Below are positions 51,996 through 60,282 of a DNA stretch of 64,000 bases, in pieces. The notes beneath the pieces are model-generated. The model was not told the DNA's origin, searched no databases, and saw nothing but the letters and a program-made list of their open reading frames with translations. The stretch lies in the NCBI GenBank assembly GCA_964621445.1, contig CAZUNO010000008.1:1-64000 (forward strand), given 5' to 3'. The DNA comes from CAZUNO01 sp964621445 [NCBI: Candidatus Hadarchaeota archaeon] (GTDB lineage Archaea > CAYQAE01 > CAYVLA01). Position numbers and translations under genes: made by a program. The stretch's first letter is position 1. Every line of letters starts with the position of its first letter.

Positions 51996-52376
51996 TTGGT
52001 CCAGATAGTAATAGAGTGCGAGGATTTCGGCAGTATCGAAGGTGAGATACTAACCGACAGGAACCCGAAAACGGCCCAGAAGATACTTGACGCTTTGCCA
52101 ATAGAGAGCGGGGGAAGCCGCTGGGGGCAGGAGATATACTTCTCAATACCCGTGAAACAGGGAGAGGAAGATTCACAGGAAGTTGTAGAGAAGGGTGACC
52201 TTGCCTATTGGCCACCCGGCAATGCGTTTTGCATCTTCTGGGGAAGGACGCCTGCCTCGACCGGGGATGAGATCAGACCGGCCAGTGCGGTGAACGTTTT
52301 CGGACGTTTAACGGGCGATCTATCCAAGCTCGATGATTTTTCCTCGGGATCAAATGTTACCGTGGACAAGGCCTGA
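51996..52376 (+). CDS. Cyclophilin-like fold protein (DUF369)
   Basis: Small protein of the cyclophilin-like DUF369/TM1367 kind. Diagnostic stretch: DLAYWPPGNAFCIFWGRTPAS, then DEIRPASAVNVFGRLTG, and the start with a beta strand (QIVIECEDFGSIEGEI) and WGQEIYFSIPV. Role unknown. TTG 51996 with GGAGG 7 bases upstream is used, since the longer frame runs through the TATA box. About 127 residues; convergent with the dUTPase gene 14 bases away. Confidence 0.83.
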   Translation: MVQIVIECEDFGSIEGEILTDRNPKTAQKILDALPIESGGSRWGQEIYFSIPVKQGEEDSQEVVEKGDLAYWPPGNAFCIFWGRTPASTGDEIRPASAVNVFGRLTGDLSKLDDFSSGSNVTVDKA

Positions 52377-52390
52377 CCCAAGACCTGGGA

Positions 52391-52921
52391 TCAGTCCTCA
52401 AGCTTGGCCTGCTTGCCCCTTCTACCCCTCTCGAGCACGTCTTCCCCGAGATAGAGTCCCGAGTAGGCGGATTGACCACCGGTTACCGGTAGAAATACCA
52501 TCTGGCCTATTCGAGCATTTTCGTAAATCCGGGTTCTCCTGGTAACCACCACGTGCATGAAGGACCTACCCTGGTATCCAGGATCCCACAGCGCGGTGTG
52601 AACTTCCATTCCACAGGCCAAGGCGCTACTCCTAGGCAGGAGGAGCCCGCATAAATCCAGGGGGATGTTAATCCTCTCGTTCATGGCAAAGTGATAGGTG
52701 TCGGGCTCCAGTTCCCAGGATTCCTCGTCGGAAGGGATGTCCTGGTACTGGCAAAGTTCTCTCTTGCTGTTATCGAAGTCAAGGGCACCCTGGCCTGAGA
52801 GGCGGTAGACCTTGCCCACGGTGAGGTCCACTCCTGCCTGCTGTATCTGCTTCCTGGATACTAAATTCTCAACCAGGCCCTCTTCCTGGATACGTCTGAT
52901 TATCTCTCTTCTTCCGATCAT
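52391..52921 (-). CDS. dut: dUTPase (archaeal dUTP nucleotidohydrolase)
   Basis: Hydrolyses dUTP to dUMP. Trimeric dUTPase/dCTP-deaminase fold: QAGVDLTVGKVYRL, LLLPRSSALACGMEVHTALWDPGYQG and ARIGQMVFLPVTGG. It resembles the Archaeoglobus-type dUTPase. The glutamate used for deamination in dCTP deaminase (LE after GFxG) is replaced (GYQGRSFMHVV), so deaminase activity is unlikely. ATG 52921 or 52924 with GGAGG upstream; TTG 52933 is less likely. About 177 residues. Complements the dCMP deaminase at 2.0 kb. Confidence 0.9.
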   Translation of the reverse strand: MIGRREIIRRIQEEGLVENLVSRKQIQQAGVDLTVGKVYRLSGQGALDFDNSKRELCQYQDIPSDEESWELEPDTYHFAMNERINIPLDLCGLLLPRSSALACGMEVHTALWDPGYQGRSFMHVVVTRRTRIYENARIGQMVFLPVTGGQSAYSGLYLGEDVLERGRRGKQAKLED

Positions 52922-52991
52922 CATGTCCTCCAATTAACGGTTGATTGGTTGAGATATCTTTGGTCGGAAATGAAATGTGACAATAAAGGCC

Positions 52992-53000
52992 TATATAATT
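52992..53000 (+). promoter_or_regulatory. Likely promoter of the ribosomal protein operon
   Basis: TATATAATT at 52992-53000 and a second AT-rich element (TTTTTAAA) at 53013-53020 lie 115-95 bases before rpl3. GGAGGA precedes the ATG. The leader of roughly 70-90 bases may hold control by a ribosomal protein, but no clear binding structure was found. Confidence 0.5.
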
Positions 53001-53114
53001 CTCTGAGAAAACGTTTTTAAACTCTGTGGGATACCTCTTGAATGAAAACCGGGTAGTAGGTATGCTCGGCTTTCCTTCTTCGATTCATTCGCACTTTAAT
53101 CGGAGGATCATCTA

Positions 53115-54122
53115 ATGCCCGATAAGAGAAGACCCAGAAAGGGATCACTGGCCTATCACCCTCATTCAAGGGCTAGTAGTCACTGTGGCAGAGTTAGATC
53201 TTGGCCCATGAGGGACGAGGTTGGTCCTCTTGGGTTCCCTGGATACAAGGCAGGTATGACCCATATTCACATGATAGAGGATCGTCCCAACGCCCCGGAA
53301 AAGGGAAGAGAGGTATCCAGAGCTGCAACGGTAATAGATTGTCCGGATCTTATTGTTTTCGGTCTGAGGCTCTATTCCGAGAATGAATATGGCAAATATG
53401 CAGAGACCGAGGTCTGGGCCGGTGACCTTGATAAGTCCCTCTCCAGGCGTATAAGACGGTTGCCGAAGGAGAACGACCCCCAGAAGGCTCTTGCAGAGAT
53501 GGAGGAGATGGTAGATAGTGATGAGGCCTCTGACCTGACTCTACTGATTCACACCGCGCCCCGTCAAACGGGAATAAAGAAGAAACCCGATATAGCCGAA
53601 ATTGGCCTTGGCGGGGAGACGGTTCGTCAGAAATTCGATTACGCGAAAGAGAAGCCTGGTGAGACAATCCCGGTTCCCGATGTGTTCAGGGCCGGCGAAC
53701 TGGTTGACGTTACCGCGGTTACCAAGGGAAAGGGATTCACGGGGCCGGTTAAGCGTTGGGGTATTAAGCTAAGAGATAGAAAGACAAATGATGCTCGTAG
53801 AAATCCCGGGTCTCTGGGCCCCTGGCACCCCCACCAGATAATGTGGACCGTTCCCCTGGCAGGCAGCGGTGGATATAATCAGAGGACCGAGTTCAACAAG
53901 AGAATCGTCAAGATAGGGGGCCCCGATGACCCTTGTACGCCGAACAGTGGTTTCCTCAGGTATGGAGAGGTATCCAATAACTACATCATACTGCTGGGAT
54001 CAGTTCCTGGTCCCTCCAAGAGGCTTATCAATTTGAGAAAATCCATGAGGCCCAAAGGTGAGATGCCAAAGGAGCCTCCAACTCTGACCGCCGTATCAAC
54101 GGCCTCCGCGCAGGGGAAGTGA
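53115..54122 (+). CDS. rpl3: 50S ribosomal protein L3
   Basis: Large-subunit protein uL3, placed near the peptidyl transferase centre. Archaeal features include the N-terminal RKGSLAYHPHSRASSHCGRVRSWP and the loop VTKGKGFTGPVKRWGIKL, then PGSLGPWHPHQIMWTVPLAGSGGYNQRTEFNKR. 335 residues, normal. First gene of a run of 22 ribosomal and translation genes in S10/spc order; the S10 gene usual in other lineages is not at its head. Confidence 0.97.
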   Translation: MPDKRRPRKGSLAYHPHSRASSHCGRVRSWPMRDEVGPLGFPGYKAGMTHIHMIEDRPNAPEKGREVSRAATVIDCPDLIVFGLRLYSENEYGKYAETEVWAGDLDKSLSRRIRRLPKENDPQKALAEMEEMVDSDEASDLTLLIHTAPRQTGIKKKPDIAEIGLGGETVRQKFDYAKEKPGETIPVPDVFRAGELVDVTAVTKGKGFTGPVKRWGIKLRDRKTNDARRNPGSLGPWHPHQIMWTVPLAGSGGYNQRTEFNKRIVKIGGPDDPCTPNSGFLRYGEVSNNYIILLGSVPGPSKRLINLRKSMRPKGEMPKEPPTLTAVSTASAQGK

Positions 54123-54126
54123 GATC

Positions 54127-54891
54127 ATGAAAGTCAGCATTATCTCCACGGATGGGTCCAAGGAGGGAGATTACGAGCTGCCCTCCGTATTTGAATCTGT
54201 TGTCAGGGACGACGTGATAAAGCGGGCCGTGGTGGCTTCCCAGTCAGCCAGATATCAACCCAAGAGCCCCTACAAACTTGCGGGAGAACAGACCAGCGCC
54301 GAATCCATAGGAAAGGGTAGAGGACGCGCCCGATTTAGAAGAACCAAAAGCGGGCGAAGCGTGGGGGCCTTCGTGACCCAGGCAGTGGGCGGTCACAAGG
54401 TCCATGCTCCAAAGAGCGAGAAAAAGATGGCCAAGAAGATAAACAGGAAGGAACGAAAACTGGCCATCAGATCTGCAATTGCGGCCACTACCTCACCGGA
54501 CCTGGTTAGCGGAAGGGGCCATAGAATCGATGGAATTGATCTCCCAATAGTGGTCCCGGATAAATTTCAGGATGTATCGACCGCTGCAGAGGCCAAAGAA
54601 ACACTGGGTAAGATTGGATTGCAATTGGAAATGGAGAGGCTGGAGGGGTCGAGGAAACAGAGGGCCGGTAAGGGCAAGCTCAGGGGGAGGAGGATCAGGA
54701 CCCCCAAGGGACCGCTATTCGTGGTGGATTCCTTCACTCCCGTGGAAAATGCATTGTCCAATTTCCCTGGAGTTGATGTCACTAGGGCTAATCAGATCAA
54801 TGTGGAGGCCCTGGCCCCAGGAGGGGTCCCGGGCCGCCTGTCTGTATGGACCGTGACCGCGCTTGAGGAAGTAAAGAGGATCTACGGGTGA
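54127..54891 (+). CDS. rpl4: 50S ribosomal protein L4
   Basis: uL4, which lines the exit tunnel and, in other organisms, can regulate its operon. Archaeal motifs: SPYKLAGEQTSAESIGKGRGRARF, RSVGAFVTQAVGGHKVHAP and KINRKERKLAIRSAIAAT. 254 residues, four bases after rpl3. The ATG has a GTGAGATC stretch upstream. The conserved VDVTRANQINVEALAPGGVPGRL end is complete. Confidence 0.97.
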   Translation: MKVSIISTDGSKEGDYELPSVFESVVRDDVIKRAVVASQSARYQPKSPYKLAGEQTSAESIGKGRGRARFRRTKSGRSVGAFVTQAVGGHKVHAPKSEKKMAKKINRKERKLAIRSAIAATTSPDLVSGRGHRIDGIDLPIVVPDKFQDVSTAAEAKETLGKIGLQLEMERLEGSRKQRAGKGKLRGRRIRTPKGPLFVVDSFTPVENALSNFPGVDVTRANQINVEALAPGGVPGRLSVWTVTALEEVKRIYG

Positions 54892-54895
54892 TTAA

Positions 54896-55156
54896 ATGGA
54901 GCCCAGAAATATCATTCTAAATCCAGTTTCAGGGGACAAGGCGTTCAGACGAATGGAGCTTGAGAATAAGCTCGTATTCATAGTCGATCAATTCGCCAAT
55001 AAGAGAACCATTGCCAAGTGCATAGAGGAACTGTACGATGTTAAGGTAGCCAAGGTAAACGTCATGAATACGATACATGGAACCAAGAAGGCCTACGTTC
55101 AGCTGGCTCCGGAGTACAGTGCCGAGGAGATCGCGACAAGATTGGGTGTGTTATAA
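54896..55156 (+). CDS. rpl23: 50S ribosomal protein L23
   Basis: uL23, at the tunnel exit where SRP and chaperones dock. The core ENKLVFIVDQFANKRTIAKCIEELYDVKVAKVNVMNT is typical of the archaeal protein. 86 residues. Four bases after rpl4; its stop overlaps the rpl2 ATG by one base. Confidence 0.97.
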   Translation: MEPRNIILNPVSGDKAFRRMELENKLVFIVDQFANKRTIAKCIEELYDVKVAKVNVMNTIHGTKKAYVQLAPEYSAEEIATRLGVL

Positions 55157-55893
55157 TGGGCAAAAGGCTAATATCTCAAAGAAGAGGTCGAGGTTCTCCC
55201 ACCTACAGGTCACTCACTTTCAAGTCGAAGGGTGAAGTTAGCTATCCCGAATTTGGGTCCGAAAACGAGGCTCGGGTCATGGAGTTGCTTCACGATCCAG
55301 CAAGATCCGGATTGGTGGCCAGGGTGAGGTTCGGGGACGGTTCAGAGCGCCTTATTTTGGCCCCCGAGGGAATAAAGGTGGGTCAGACCCTGAATCTTGG
55401 TACATCTGCTCCCGTCAAGCCCGGAAATACACTTTGTCTGGCCGAGATTCCGGAAGGGACCCTCATATCGGGGATAGAGACCAAGCCCGGGTCGGGACCC
55501 AAGCTGGTACGAGCTGGCGGTTGTTACGCTTCCTTGATATCTCACGACGTGGGAAGCACGACGGTTCAGATGCCGTCGGGTGAATTCAAGATACTGAATC
55601 CCAAATGTAGAGGCACCGTGGGAGTTGTGGCCGGCGGGGGGAGGAAGGAAAAACCGTTTCTGAAAGCCGGGAAGAAGTACAAGCACCGGAAGGCATCAAA
55701 TAAGCTATATCCGAGAGTTAGGGGCGTTGCCATGAACGCGGTGGATCACCCGCACGGCGGAGGGGGCCACCAGCACCTGGGAAGGCCTTCTTCAGTAGGA
55801 AGGAACACACCTCCCGGGAGGAAAGTTGGTCATATTGCAGCCAGACGGACGGGCTTGTCTAAGAGGAGAATAACGAAGAAGGAGCGGAAGTGA
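55156..55893 (+). CDS. rpl2: 50S ribosomal protein L2
   Basis: uL2, needed for peptidyl transferase assembly. Archaeal signature: RRGRGSPTYRSL at the start, KSGLVARVRFGDG-like segment, and VRGVAMNAVDHPHGGGGHQHLGRPSS near the end. 245 residues. Its final 4 bases overlap the rps19 GTG start. Confidence 0.97.
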   Translation: MGKRLISQRRGRGSPTYRSLTFKSKGEVSYPEFGSENEARVMELLHDPARSGLVARVRFGDGSERLILAPEGIKVGQTLNLGTSAPVKPGNTLCLAEIPEGTLISGIETKPGSGPKLVRAGGCYASLISHDVGSTTVQMPSGEFKILNPKCRGTVGVVAGGGRKEKPFLKAGKKYKHRKASNKLYPRVRGVAMNAVDHPHGGGGHQHLGRPSSVGRNTPPGRKVGHIAARRTGLSKRRITKKERK

Positions 55894-56300
55894 TCAATTT
55901 GCCAAGGAAGGATTTCACGTTCAGAGGAAAGAGCCTGGAAGAGCTGACCTCAATGTCATTTGAGGACTTCCTTAAGCTGCTTCCGGCTAGACAGCGGAGG
56001 TCTATTAACAGAGGTTTTTCGGAACAGCACCGGAACCTCATCCGAAAGATAAGAAGTCTTGACGAGTCGGAGAAGGAGAAGGTAGTGATTAGAACCCATT
56101 GCAGGGATTTCGTTGTGCTGCCCGAGATGGTGGGCATTACGCTTGAGTTATATAACGGTCAGGAGTTCAAAAGACTGGATATAAAGGAGGAGATGATTGG
56201 TCATTTCCTAGGGGAGTTCGTGCTAACCAGACAGAGGGTTGAGCACAGCGCACCCGGCGTTGGAGCAACGCGAAGCTCAAAGTATGTTCCATTGAAGTAG
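55890..56300 (+). CDS. rps19: 30S ribosomal protein S19
   Basis: uS19, at the head of the small subunit near tRNA. Core: FTFRGKSLEELTSMSFEDFLKLLPARQRRSINRGF, then VIRTHCRDFVVLPEMVGITLELYNG and the end LGEFVLTRQRVEHSAPGVGATRSSKYVPLK. GTG 55890 overlaps the rpl2 stop by 4 bases; a TTG three codons later is an alternative. 136 residues. Confidence 0.96.
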   Translation: MINLPRKDFTFRGKSLEELTSMSFEDFLKLLPARQRRSINRGFSEQHRNLIRKIRSLDESEKEKVVIRTHCRDFVVLPEMVGITLELYNGQEFKRLDIKEEMIGHFLGEFVLTRQRVEHSAPGVGATRSSKYVPLK

Positions 56301-56308
56301 GCGATATC

Positions 56309-56773
56309 ATGGCAAAACTGGGATATTCATATAACAAGGTTCATGATCCCTCTAGCACCAGCAAGGCCATGGGAAGGGAACTGAGGATCTCCCCGAAGGA
56401 CGCAGTGGAGATATGTAGGGAGATTCGTGGAAAGGACCTCGACGATGCATACTTCTACCTGGAGAGGGTTATTGAAGGGGAACAGGTTGTACCCTACAAG
56501 AAACACAAAGGTAAGCTATCCCACAAGAAATCCCTGAACAAATGGCACACGGGAAAGCGGCCCGTCAAGGCCTGCGAGGCCATAATGGAGGTTTTGGAAA
56601 ACGCTCATAATAACGCGACCTACAAAGGTCTGGATGAAGATTCTCTCTTTGTCCGGCACGCAAGTTCAAGAAAGGGCTTCGTGATTAGAGGGTTCAAACA
56701 TAGGGCGAGAGGACGTGTAGTGTCCTCGGACAAGCCCACTACAAACATTGAGATTTGGCTCGGTGAGAAGTGA
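56309..56773 (+). CDS. rpl22: 50S ribosomal protein L22
   Basis: uL22, which reaches the exit tunnel. Archaeal form: MGRELRISPKDAVEICREIRGK at the start, KAMGRELR helix, and FKHRARGRVVSSDKPTTNIEIWLGE at the end. 154 residues. The stop codon (56771-56773) lies just before the rps3 start. Confidence 0.96.
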   Translation: MAKLGYSYNKVHDPSSTSKAMGRELRISPKDAVEICREIRGKDLDDAYFYLERVIEGEQVVPYKKHKGKLSHKKSLNKWHTGKRPVKACEAIMEVLENAHNNATYKGLDEDSLFVRHASSRKGFVIRGFKHRARGRVVSSDKPTTNIEIWLGEK

Positions 56774-56774
56774 T

Positions 56775-57614
56775 TTGGCTAGAGAAAGGTTATTTGTTGA
56801 GGAAGGCATAAGGAAGGCGGACATAAAGGAGTTTCTGCGGCGAAAGCTGCAGAGAGCCAAATTTGGTGGCCTAGATATAAAGAGGACAGCCCTCAGGACC
56901 CGAATGGTCCTATACGCGGAACGTCCCGGTCTGGTTATCGGACGTAGAGGGAGGAATATTAAGAATCTGACCAAGGTTCTCCAGGAGAGATACGGTTTTG
57001 ATAACCTCCAGATAGAGGTGGAGGAGATACCCGTTCCGGAGCTAAGTCCGGAAGTGATGGGGAATCGTCTGGCGGCAATGCTAAAGGCAGGGAGACGGTT
57101 CAGAAGATCCGCCTACGGCACCCTGAATAGGATAATGGATGCCGGCGCCCAGGGTTGTGAAATCACGGTTTCGGGCAAGATCCGTGGTAATCGTTCCCGA
57201 ACGGTCAGGTTTGTTGATGGTGCCATAACCAAGTGCGGTGAGCCATCGAACCAAGTACTGGAGGGACTTGCCGTCGCCGACCTCAAGCAGGGAATGATGG
57301 GGATAAGGGTCAAGATAATGCCCCCCGATATACATATGCCGGATGATCTGGATATGGAAAGCCTGAAGGAGAAGGCTGCTCCGGAAGAGCCCTCTGAAGA
57401 GGGTCCAGAGGTGGCCCCCGAAGTTGAGCTTGTGGAGGAAGTCGAGGAGGAATCCGAGGAAATTCCGCCCGAGGAAACAGGGGAAGCCACGGAGGAGGAA
57501 TCTCAGGATCTTGAGATAGAAGTAAGGGATGTTCCAAGTGAGGAGGAATCCGAGGTCCCTGAAGAGGATAGTTCTGACTCCGAAGAGGAGGATGAGGCCG
57601 AGGTTGAGGCCTAG
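56775..57614 (+). CDS. rps3: 30S ribosomal protein S3 with long acidic tail
   Basis: uS3, part of the mRNA entry site. KH motif: PGLVIGRRGRNIKNLTKVLQE; family core GCEITVSGKIRGNRSRTVRFVDGAITKCGEP. The last about 85 residues are a low-complexity acidic tail rich in Glu, Asp, Ser and Pro, much longer than in most Archaea. TTG 56775, with GGTGAG 7 bases upstream, is preferred over a GTG inside rpl22. About 279 residues. A 20-base element in the tail (57491-57510) recurs in rpl5. Confidence 0.93.
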   Translation: MARERLFVEEGIRKADIKEFLRRKLQRAKFGGLDIKRTALRTRMVLYAERPGLVIGRRGRNIKNLTKVLQERYGFDNLQIEVEEIPVPELSPEVMGNRLAAMLKAGRRFRRSAYGTLNRIMDAGAQGCEITVSGKIRGNRSRTVRFVDGAITKCGEPSNQVLEGLAVADLKQGMMGIRVKIMPPDIHMPDDLDMESLKEKAAPEEPSEEGPEVAPEVELVEEVEEESEEIPPEETGEATEEESQDLEIEVRDVPSEEESEVPEEDSSDSEEEDEAEVEA

Positions 57615-57628
57615 AGGGGTGAGAAAAA

Positions 57629-57850
57629 ATGGCCATCTTACGTTCAGACGAGATCCGAAACATGCCTGAGGCTGAAATCGAGGATGAGCTCTCCCGACTT
57701 AAGGAGGAGTTGGCGGGAGAAAAGGCGACTATGGCTCTCGGATCGCCCCCGGAGAACCCGGGGAGAATAAGGGAGCTAAGGAGAACAATTGCTAGAATTC
57801 TCACCATTCTCGGTGAGATTTCAGAGGAGAAGGGTGCAAGGAATGAGTGA
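57629..57850 (+). CDS. rpl29: 50S ribosomal protein L29
   Basis: uL29, at the tunnel exit beside L23. Short helical hairpin with [25 protein letters not shown] and [18 protein letters not shown]. 73 residues, normal. Its end overlaps the aIF1 gene by 8 bases. Confidence 0.94.
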   Translation: MAILRSDEIRNMPEAEIEDELSRLKEELAGEKATMALGSPPENPGRIRELRRTIARILTILGEISEEKGARNE

Positions 57851-58151
57851 AGTCTGTCCAACATGTGGGCTTCCGAAGGATTTGTGTGTTTGCGAAGAGA
57901 TTGCAAGGGAAAAGCAGAGAATTCGTATCTACGCTACGAGGCGAAGATACGGGAAGTGGATGACAATTATCGAGGGAATAGATGACAGAGATGTGGACAC
58001 GAAGCAACTTACCAAACAGCTGAAGAGCAAACTTGCCTGCGGAGGTACCGTAAAGGAAGGTAGAATAGAGTTTCAGGGTGATCATAGGGATCGCGTGAAG
58101 GATTATCTCGTTGAGAAGGGATTTGAGGAAGATACCATAGACGTTTCCTAG
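57843..58151 (+). CDS. Translation initiation factor aIF1 (SUI1)
   Basis: SUI1-domain factor that checks start codon selection on the small subunit. A zinc-ribbon-like N-terminus ([13 protein letters not shown]) is followed by the SUI1 core: [19 protein letters not shown], then [26 protein letters not shown]. 102 residues. ATG 57843 is 8 bases inside rpl29. The position between rpl29 and the RNase P gene is usual in Euryarchaeota. Confidence 0.94.
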   Translation: MSEVCPTCGLPKDLCVCEEIAREKQRIRIYATRRRYGKWMTIIEGIDDRDVDTKQLTKQLKSKLACGGTVKEGRIEFQGDHRDRVKDYLVEKGFEEDTIDVS

Positions 58152-58165
58152 AGAGGAGATAACAG

Positions 58166-58441
58166 ATGGACGATTTGGCGAATGCAGTGAGAGGTGAGTT
58201 CATCGGAGAAGAGATGAAGGTAGTGTCACCTGGGCTTGCTTCGCCGGTCAGAGGAAGAGTTATTGACGAAACTAGGAACACGTTCCGCCTCCGGAGAGGG
58301 GAGGCGCAGACCTTGGTATGCAAGAAGGGATCCAGAATATTTCTTCGAAGAAAGGAGTCAACTCTCGAGATCCCTGGAGATGTGCTGATCGGAAATCCCG
58401 AGGATCGTATCAAGAAGAAGATTAGGAGTAGAATGAGATGA
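58166..58441 (+). CDS. rnp1: RNase P protein component 1 (Pop4/p29)
   Basis: Protein subunit of RNase P that matures tRNA 5' ends. Matches archaeal p29/Pop4: EFIGEEMKVVSP, GRVIDETRNTFRLRRG and the basic end RIKKKIRSRMR. 91 residues. The last 4 bases overlap the rps17 start (ATGA). Confidence 0.92.
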   Translation: MDDLANAVRGEFIGEEMKVVSPGLASPVRGRVIDETRNTFRLRRGEAQTLVCKKGSRIFLRRKESTLEIPGDVLIGNPEDRIKKKIRSRMR

Positions 58442-58764
58442 GTGCCAGAGGGCTAGTTACCAAGATTCCAGAATCGGAATGTCAGGATGATAAGTGTCCA
58501 TTCCACGGCGCCCTAAAGGTTAGAGGAAAGACCATCGACGGAGTGGTGGTTAGGGACAGGATGGAGAACAGCGTTGTTGTGGCTACGGAATACCTCCTGT
58601 ATCAGAGCAAGTTCCGGCGGTATGAGAAGAGGACCGGGAAATATCACGCACACAACCCGGAATGCATAGATGCAACCGTGGGAGACCGGGTAAGGATAGC
58701 GGAATGCAGGCCATTAAGCAAGACCATATCTTTCGTTGTGATCGAGAAGATGGAGGGAGAATAA
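58438..58764 (+). CDS. rps17: 30S ribosomal protein S17
   Basis: uS17, binds 16S rRNA early in assembly. Archaeal form with two cysteines: ECQDDKCPFHGALKVRGKTIDGVVVRDRMENSVVVATEYLLY, KRTGKYHAHNPECIDATVGDRVRIAECRPLSKT. 108 residues; ATG start overlapping rnp1 by 4 bases, stop immediately followed by the rpl14 TTG. Confidence 0.96.
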   Translation: MSARGLVTKIPESECQDDKCPFHGALKVRGKTIDGVVVRDRMENSVVVATEYLLYQSKFRRYEKRTGKYHAHNPECIDATVGDRVRIAECRPLSKTISFVVIEKMEGE

Positions 58765-59190
58765 TTGCCCAAGAAAGGAATGGGTGGCTCAAGAGGACAG
58801 GTTCATTATACCCCTATAAAGGCCCTGCCCCTCGGTTCACGCCTATTATGCATCGATAACACGGGGGCCAAGGAACTGGAGGTCGTCTCCGTCATCGGTG
58901 AGAAGACGACTAGGAGAAGATACCCCGCCTGCGGGGTGGGAGATATGATCATGGTATCTGTAAAGAAGGGTACCCCTGATATGCGCCGTCAGATTCTCCG
59001 TGCAGTTGTCGTAAGGCAGAGGAAGGAGTATCGGAGGGACAGCGGTATGAGGGTGAAGTTTGAGGACAACTCCGCCGTTCTGGTAACCGAGGAAGGAATA
59101 CCGAGGGGTTCAGAAATCAGGGGCGTTATCGCCCGGGAAGCAGTTGAGAGATGGCCTAGGCTGGGAGGCATAGCCAGCGCAGTGGCCTAG
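58765..59190 (+). CDS. rpl14: 50S ribosomal protein L14
   Basis: uL14, near the factor-binding site. Core: [59 protein letters not shown] and [42 protein letters not shown]. 141 residues. TTG start directly after the rps17 stop. Confidence 0.97.
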   Translation: MPKKGMGGSRGQVHYTPIKALPLGSRLLCIDNTGAKELEVVSVIGEKTTRRRYPACGVGDMIMVSVKKGTPDMRRQILRAVVVRQRKEYRRDSGMRVKFEDNSAVLVTEEGIPRGSEIRGVIAREAVERWPRLGGIASAVA

Positions 59191-59202
59191 GAGGAAAGTT
59201 AA

Positions 59203-59574
59203 TTGAGCAATTCAGTAACTTCAAAGCCGTCAAAGGTCAGAAAGAGGCAATTCGCGAGTGATAAGCATAGGAAACGCCGTAATCTAAACGCTCACATGTC
59301 CCAGGATCTGATCTCCCAATATGGGACCAGAAGCATGCCCCTTAGGGAGGGAGATAAGGTCCGGGTGATGAGGGGAGATTTCGTTGGCCACGAGGAAGAG
59401 GTCAGCGATGTTGATTTGGACAGGGGGATCGTGTATGTAAAGGAGTTGACCAGAGAGAAGGCTGACGGTACCAAGGCCTTCATTCCCATACATCCCTCAA
59501 ACTTGGAAATTACGGATGTTGATCTAGATGATGAAAGAAGACAGAAGATACTACAGAGGAGGGGGCTGCCGTGA
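59203..59574 (+). CDS. rpl24: 50S ribosomal protein L24
   Basis: uL24, an early assembly protein. Archaeal KOW-type core: SMPLREGDKVRVMRGDFVGHEEEVSDVDLDRGIVYVKELTREKADGTKAFIPIHPSNLEITD. 123 residues. TTG start with GGAGGAAA upstream; last 4 bases overlap rps4e. Confidence 0.95.
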   Translation: MSNSVTSKPSKVRKRQFASDKHRKRRNLNAHMSQDLISQYGTRSMPLREGDKVRVMRGDFVGHEEEVSDVDLDRGIVYVKELTREKADGTKAFIPIHPSNLEITDVDLDDERRQKILQRRGLP

Positions 59575-60281
59575 AGAGGCACATGAAGCGCTTTTCAGCT
59601 CCTAAGCACTGGAAGCTGGAGTCCAAGACCCACACCTTTGCCGTTAAACCCGTACCCGGTCCCCATCCCACCGAGCAAGGAATACCTCTTCTGGGTATTG
59701 TAAGGGACTTTCTTGGTTACGCCCAGAATGGGAAGGAGGCCAGGCGGGTAATCGAGAATGGAGAGGTTCTGGTCGACCACCAGACACGGAAGGAACCGAA
59801 GTACGCGGCCGGGGTAATGGACGTGATATCAATACCCAAGACCGAAGAGGATTTCCGGCTGGTGCCCGGTGAGAAGGGCCTGAGGATGCAGCCTATACCA
59901 AAATCCAAGTCGGATTTCAAGCTGGTGAGGATAATGGGCAAGACCATGATCCGGGGAGGCAAACTCCAGGTTAATCTGCATGATGGCAGTAATATCGAGG
60001 TAGACCCCTCCGAGTCCGGGGAATATTCGGTCGGAGACGTGCTGGAGATGACCATCCGGGCCAGAAAAATCAAGGACAAGATGAGCATCAAACCGGGAAA
60101 CATGGCCTACGTATACAAGGGTAGGAACACCGGCAAACTGGGAAGGATAGAGAAGACCATCAAAGGAAAGGCAATGCAGCCCAATACGGTGATAATGACC
60201 GTAAATGATTCGGAACTTCACACCCTGGAGGATTATGTCCTGGTGGTCGGCAGGGAAAGCCCGAAGATAAAGGTGAATTGA
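59571..60281 (+). CDS. rps4e: 30S ribosomal protein S4e
   Basis: eS4, specific to Archaea and eukaryotes. S4-type fold followed by KOW: HMKRFSAPKHWKLESKTHTFAVKPVPGPH, GYAQNGKEARRVIENGEVLVDHQTRKEPKYAAGVMDVISI, GNMAYVYKGRNTGKLGRIEKTIKG. 236 residues, GTG start. The following rpl5 ATG is 1 base after the stop. Confidence 0.96.
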   Translation: MKRHMKRFSAPKHWKLESKTHTFAVKPVPGPHPTEQGIPLLGIVRDFLGYAQNGKEARRVIENGEVLVDHQTRKEPKYAAGVMDVISIPKTEEDFRLVPGEKGLRMQPIPKSKSDFKLVRIMGKTMIRGGKLQVNLHDGSNIEVDPSESGEYSVGDVLEMTIRARKIKDKMSIKPGNMAYVYKGRNTGKLGRIEKTIKGKAMQPNTVIMTVNDSELHTLEDYVLVVGRESPKIKVN

Positions 60282-60282
60282 G

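Noticed and set aside
57310-57906. 198-residue minus-strand frame across rps3, rpl29 and aIF1
   Set aside because: Arises from the repetitive acidic tail of rps3 read backwards.
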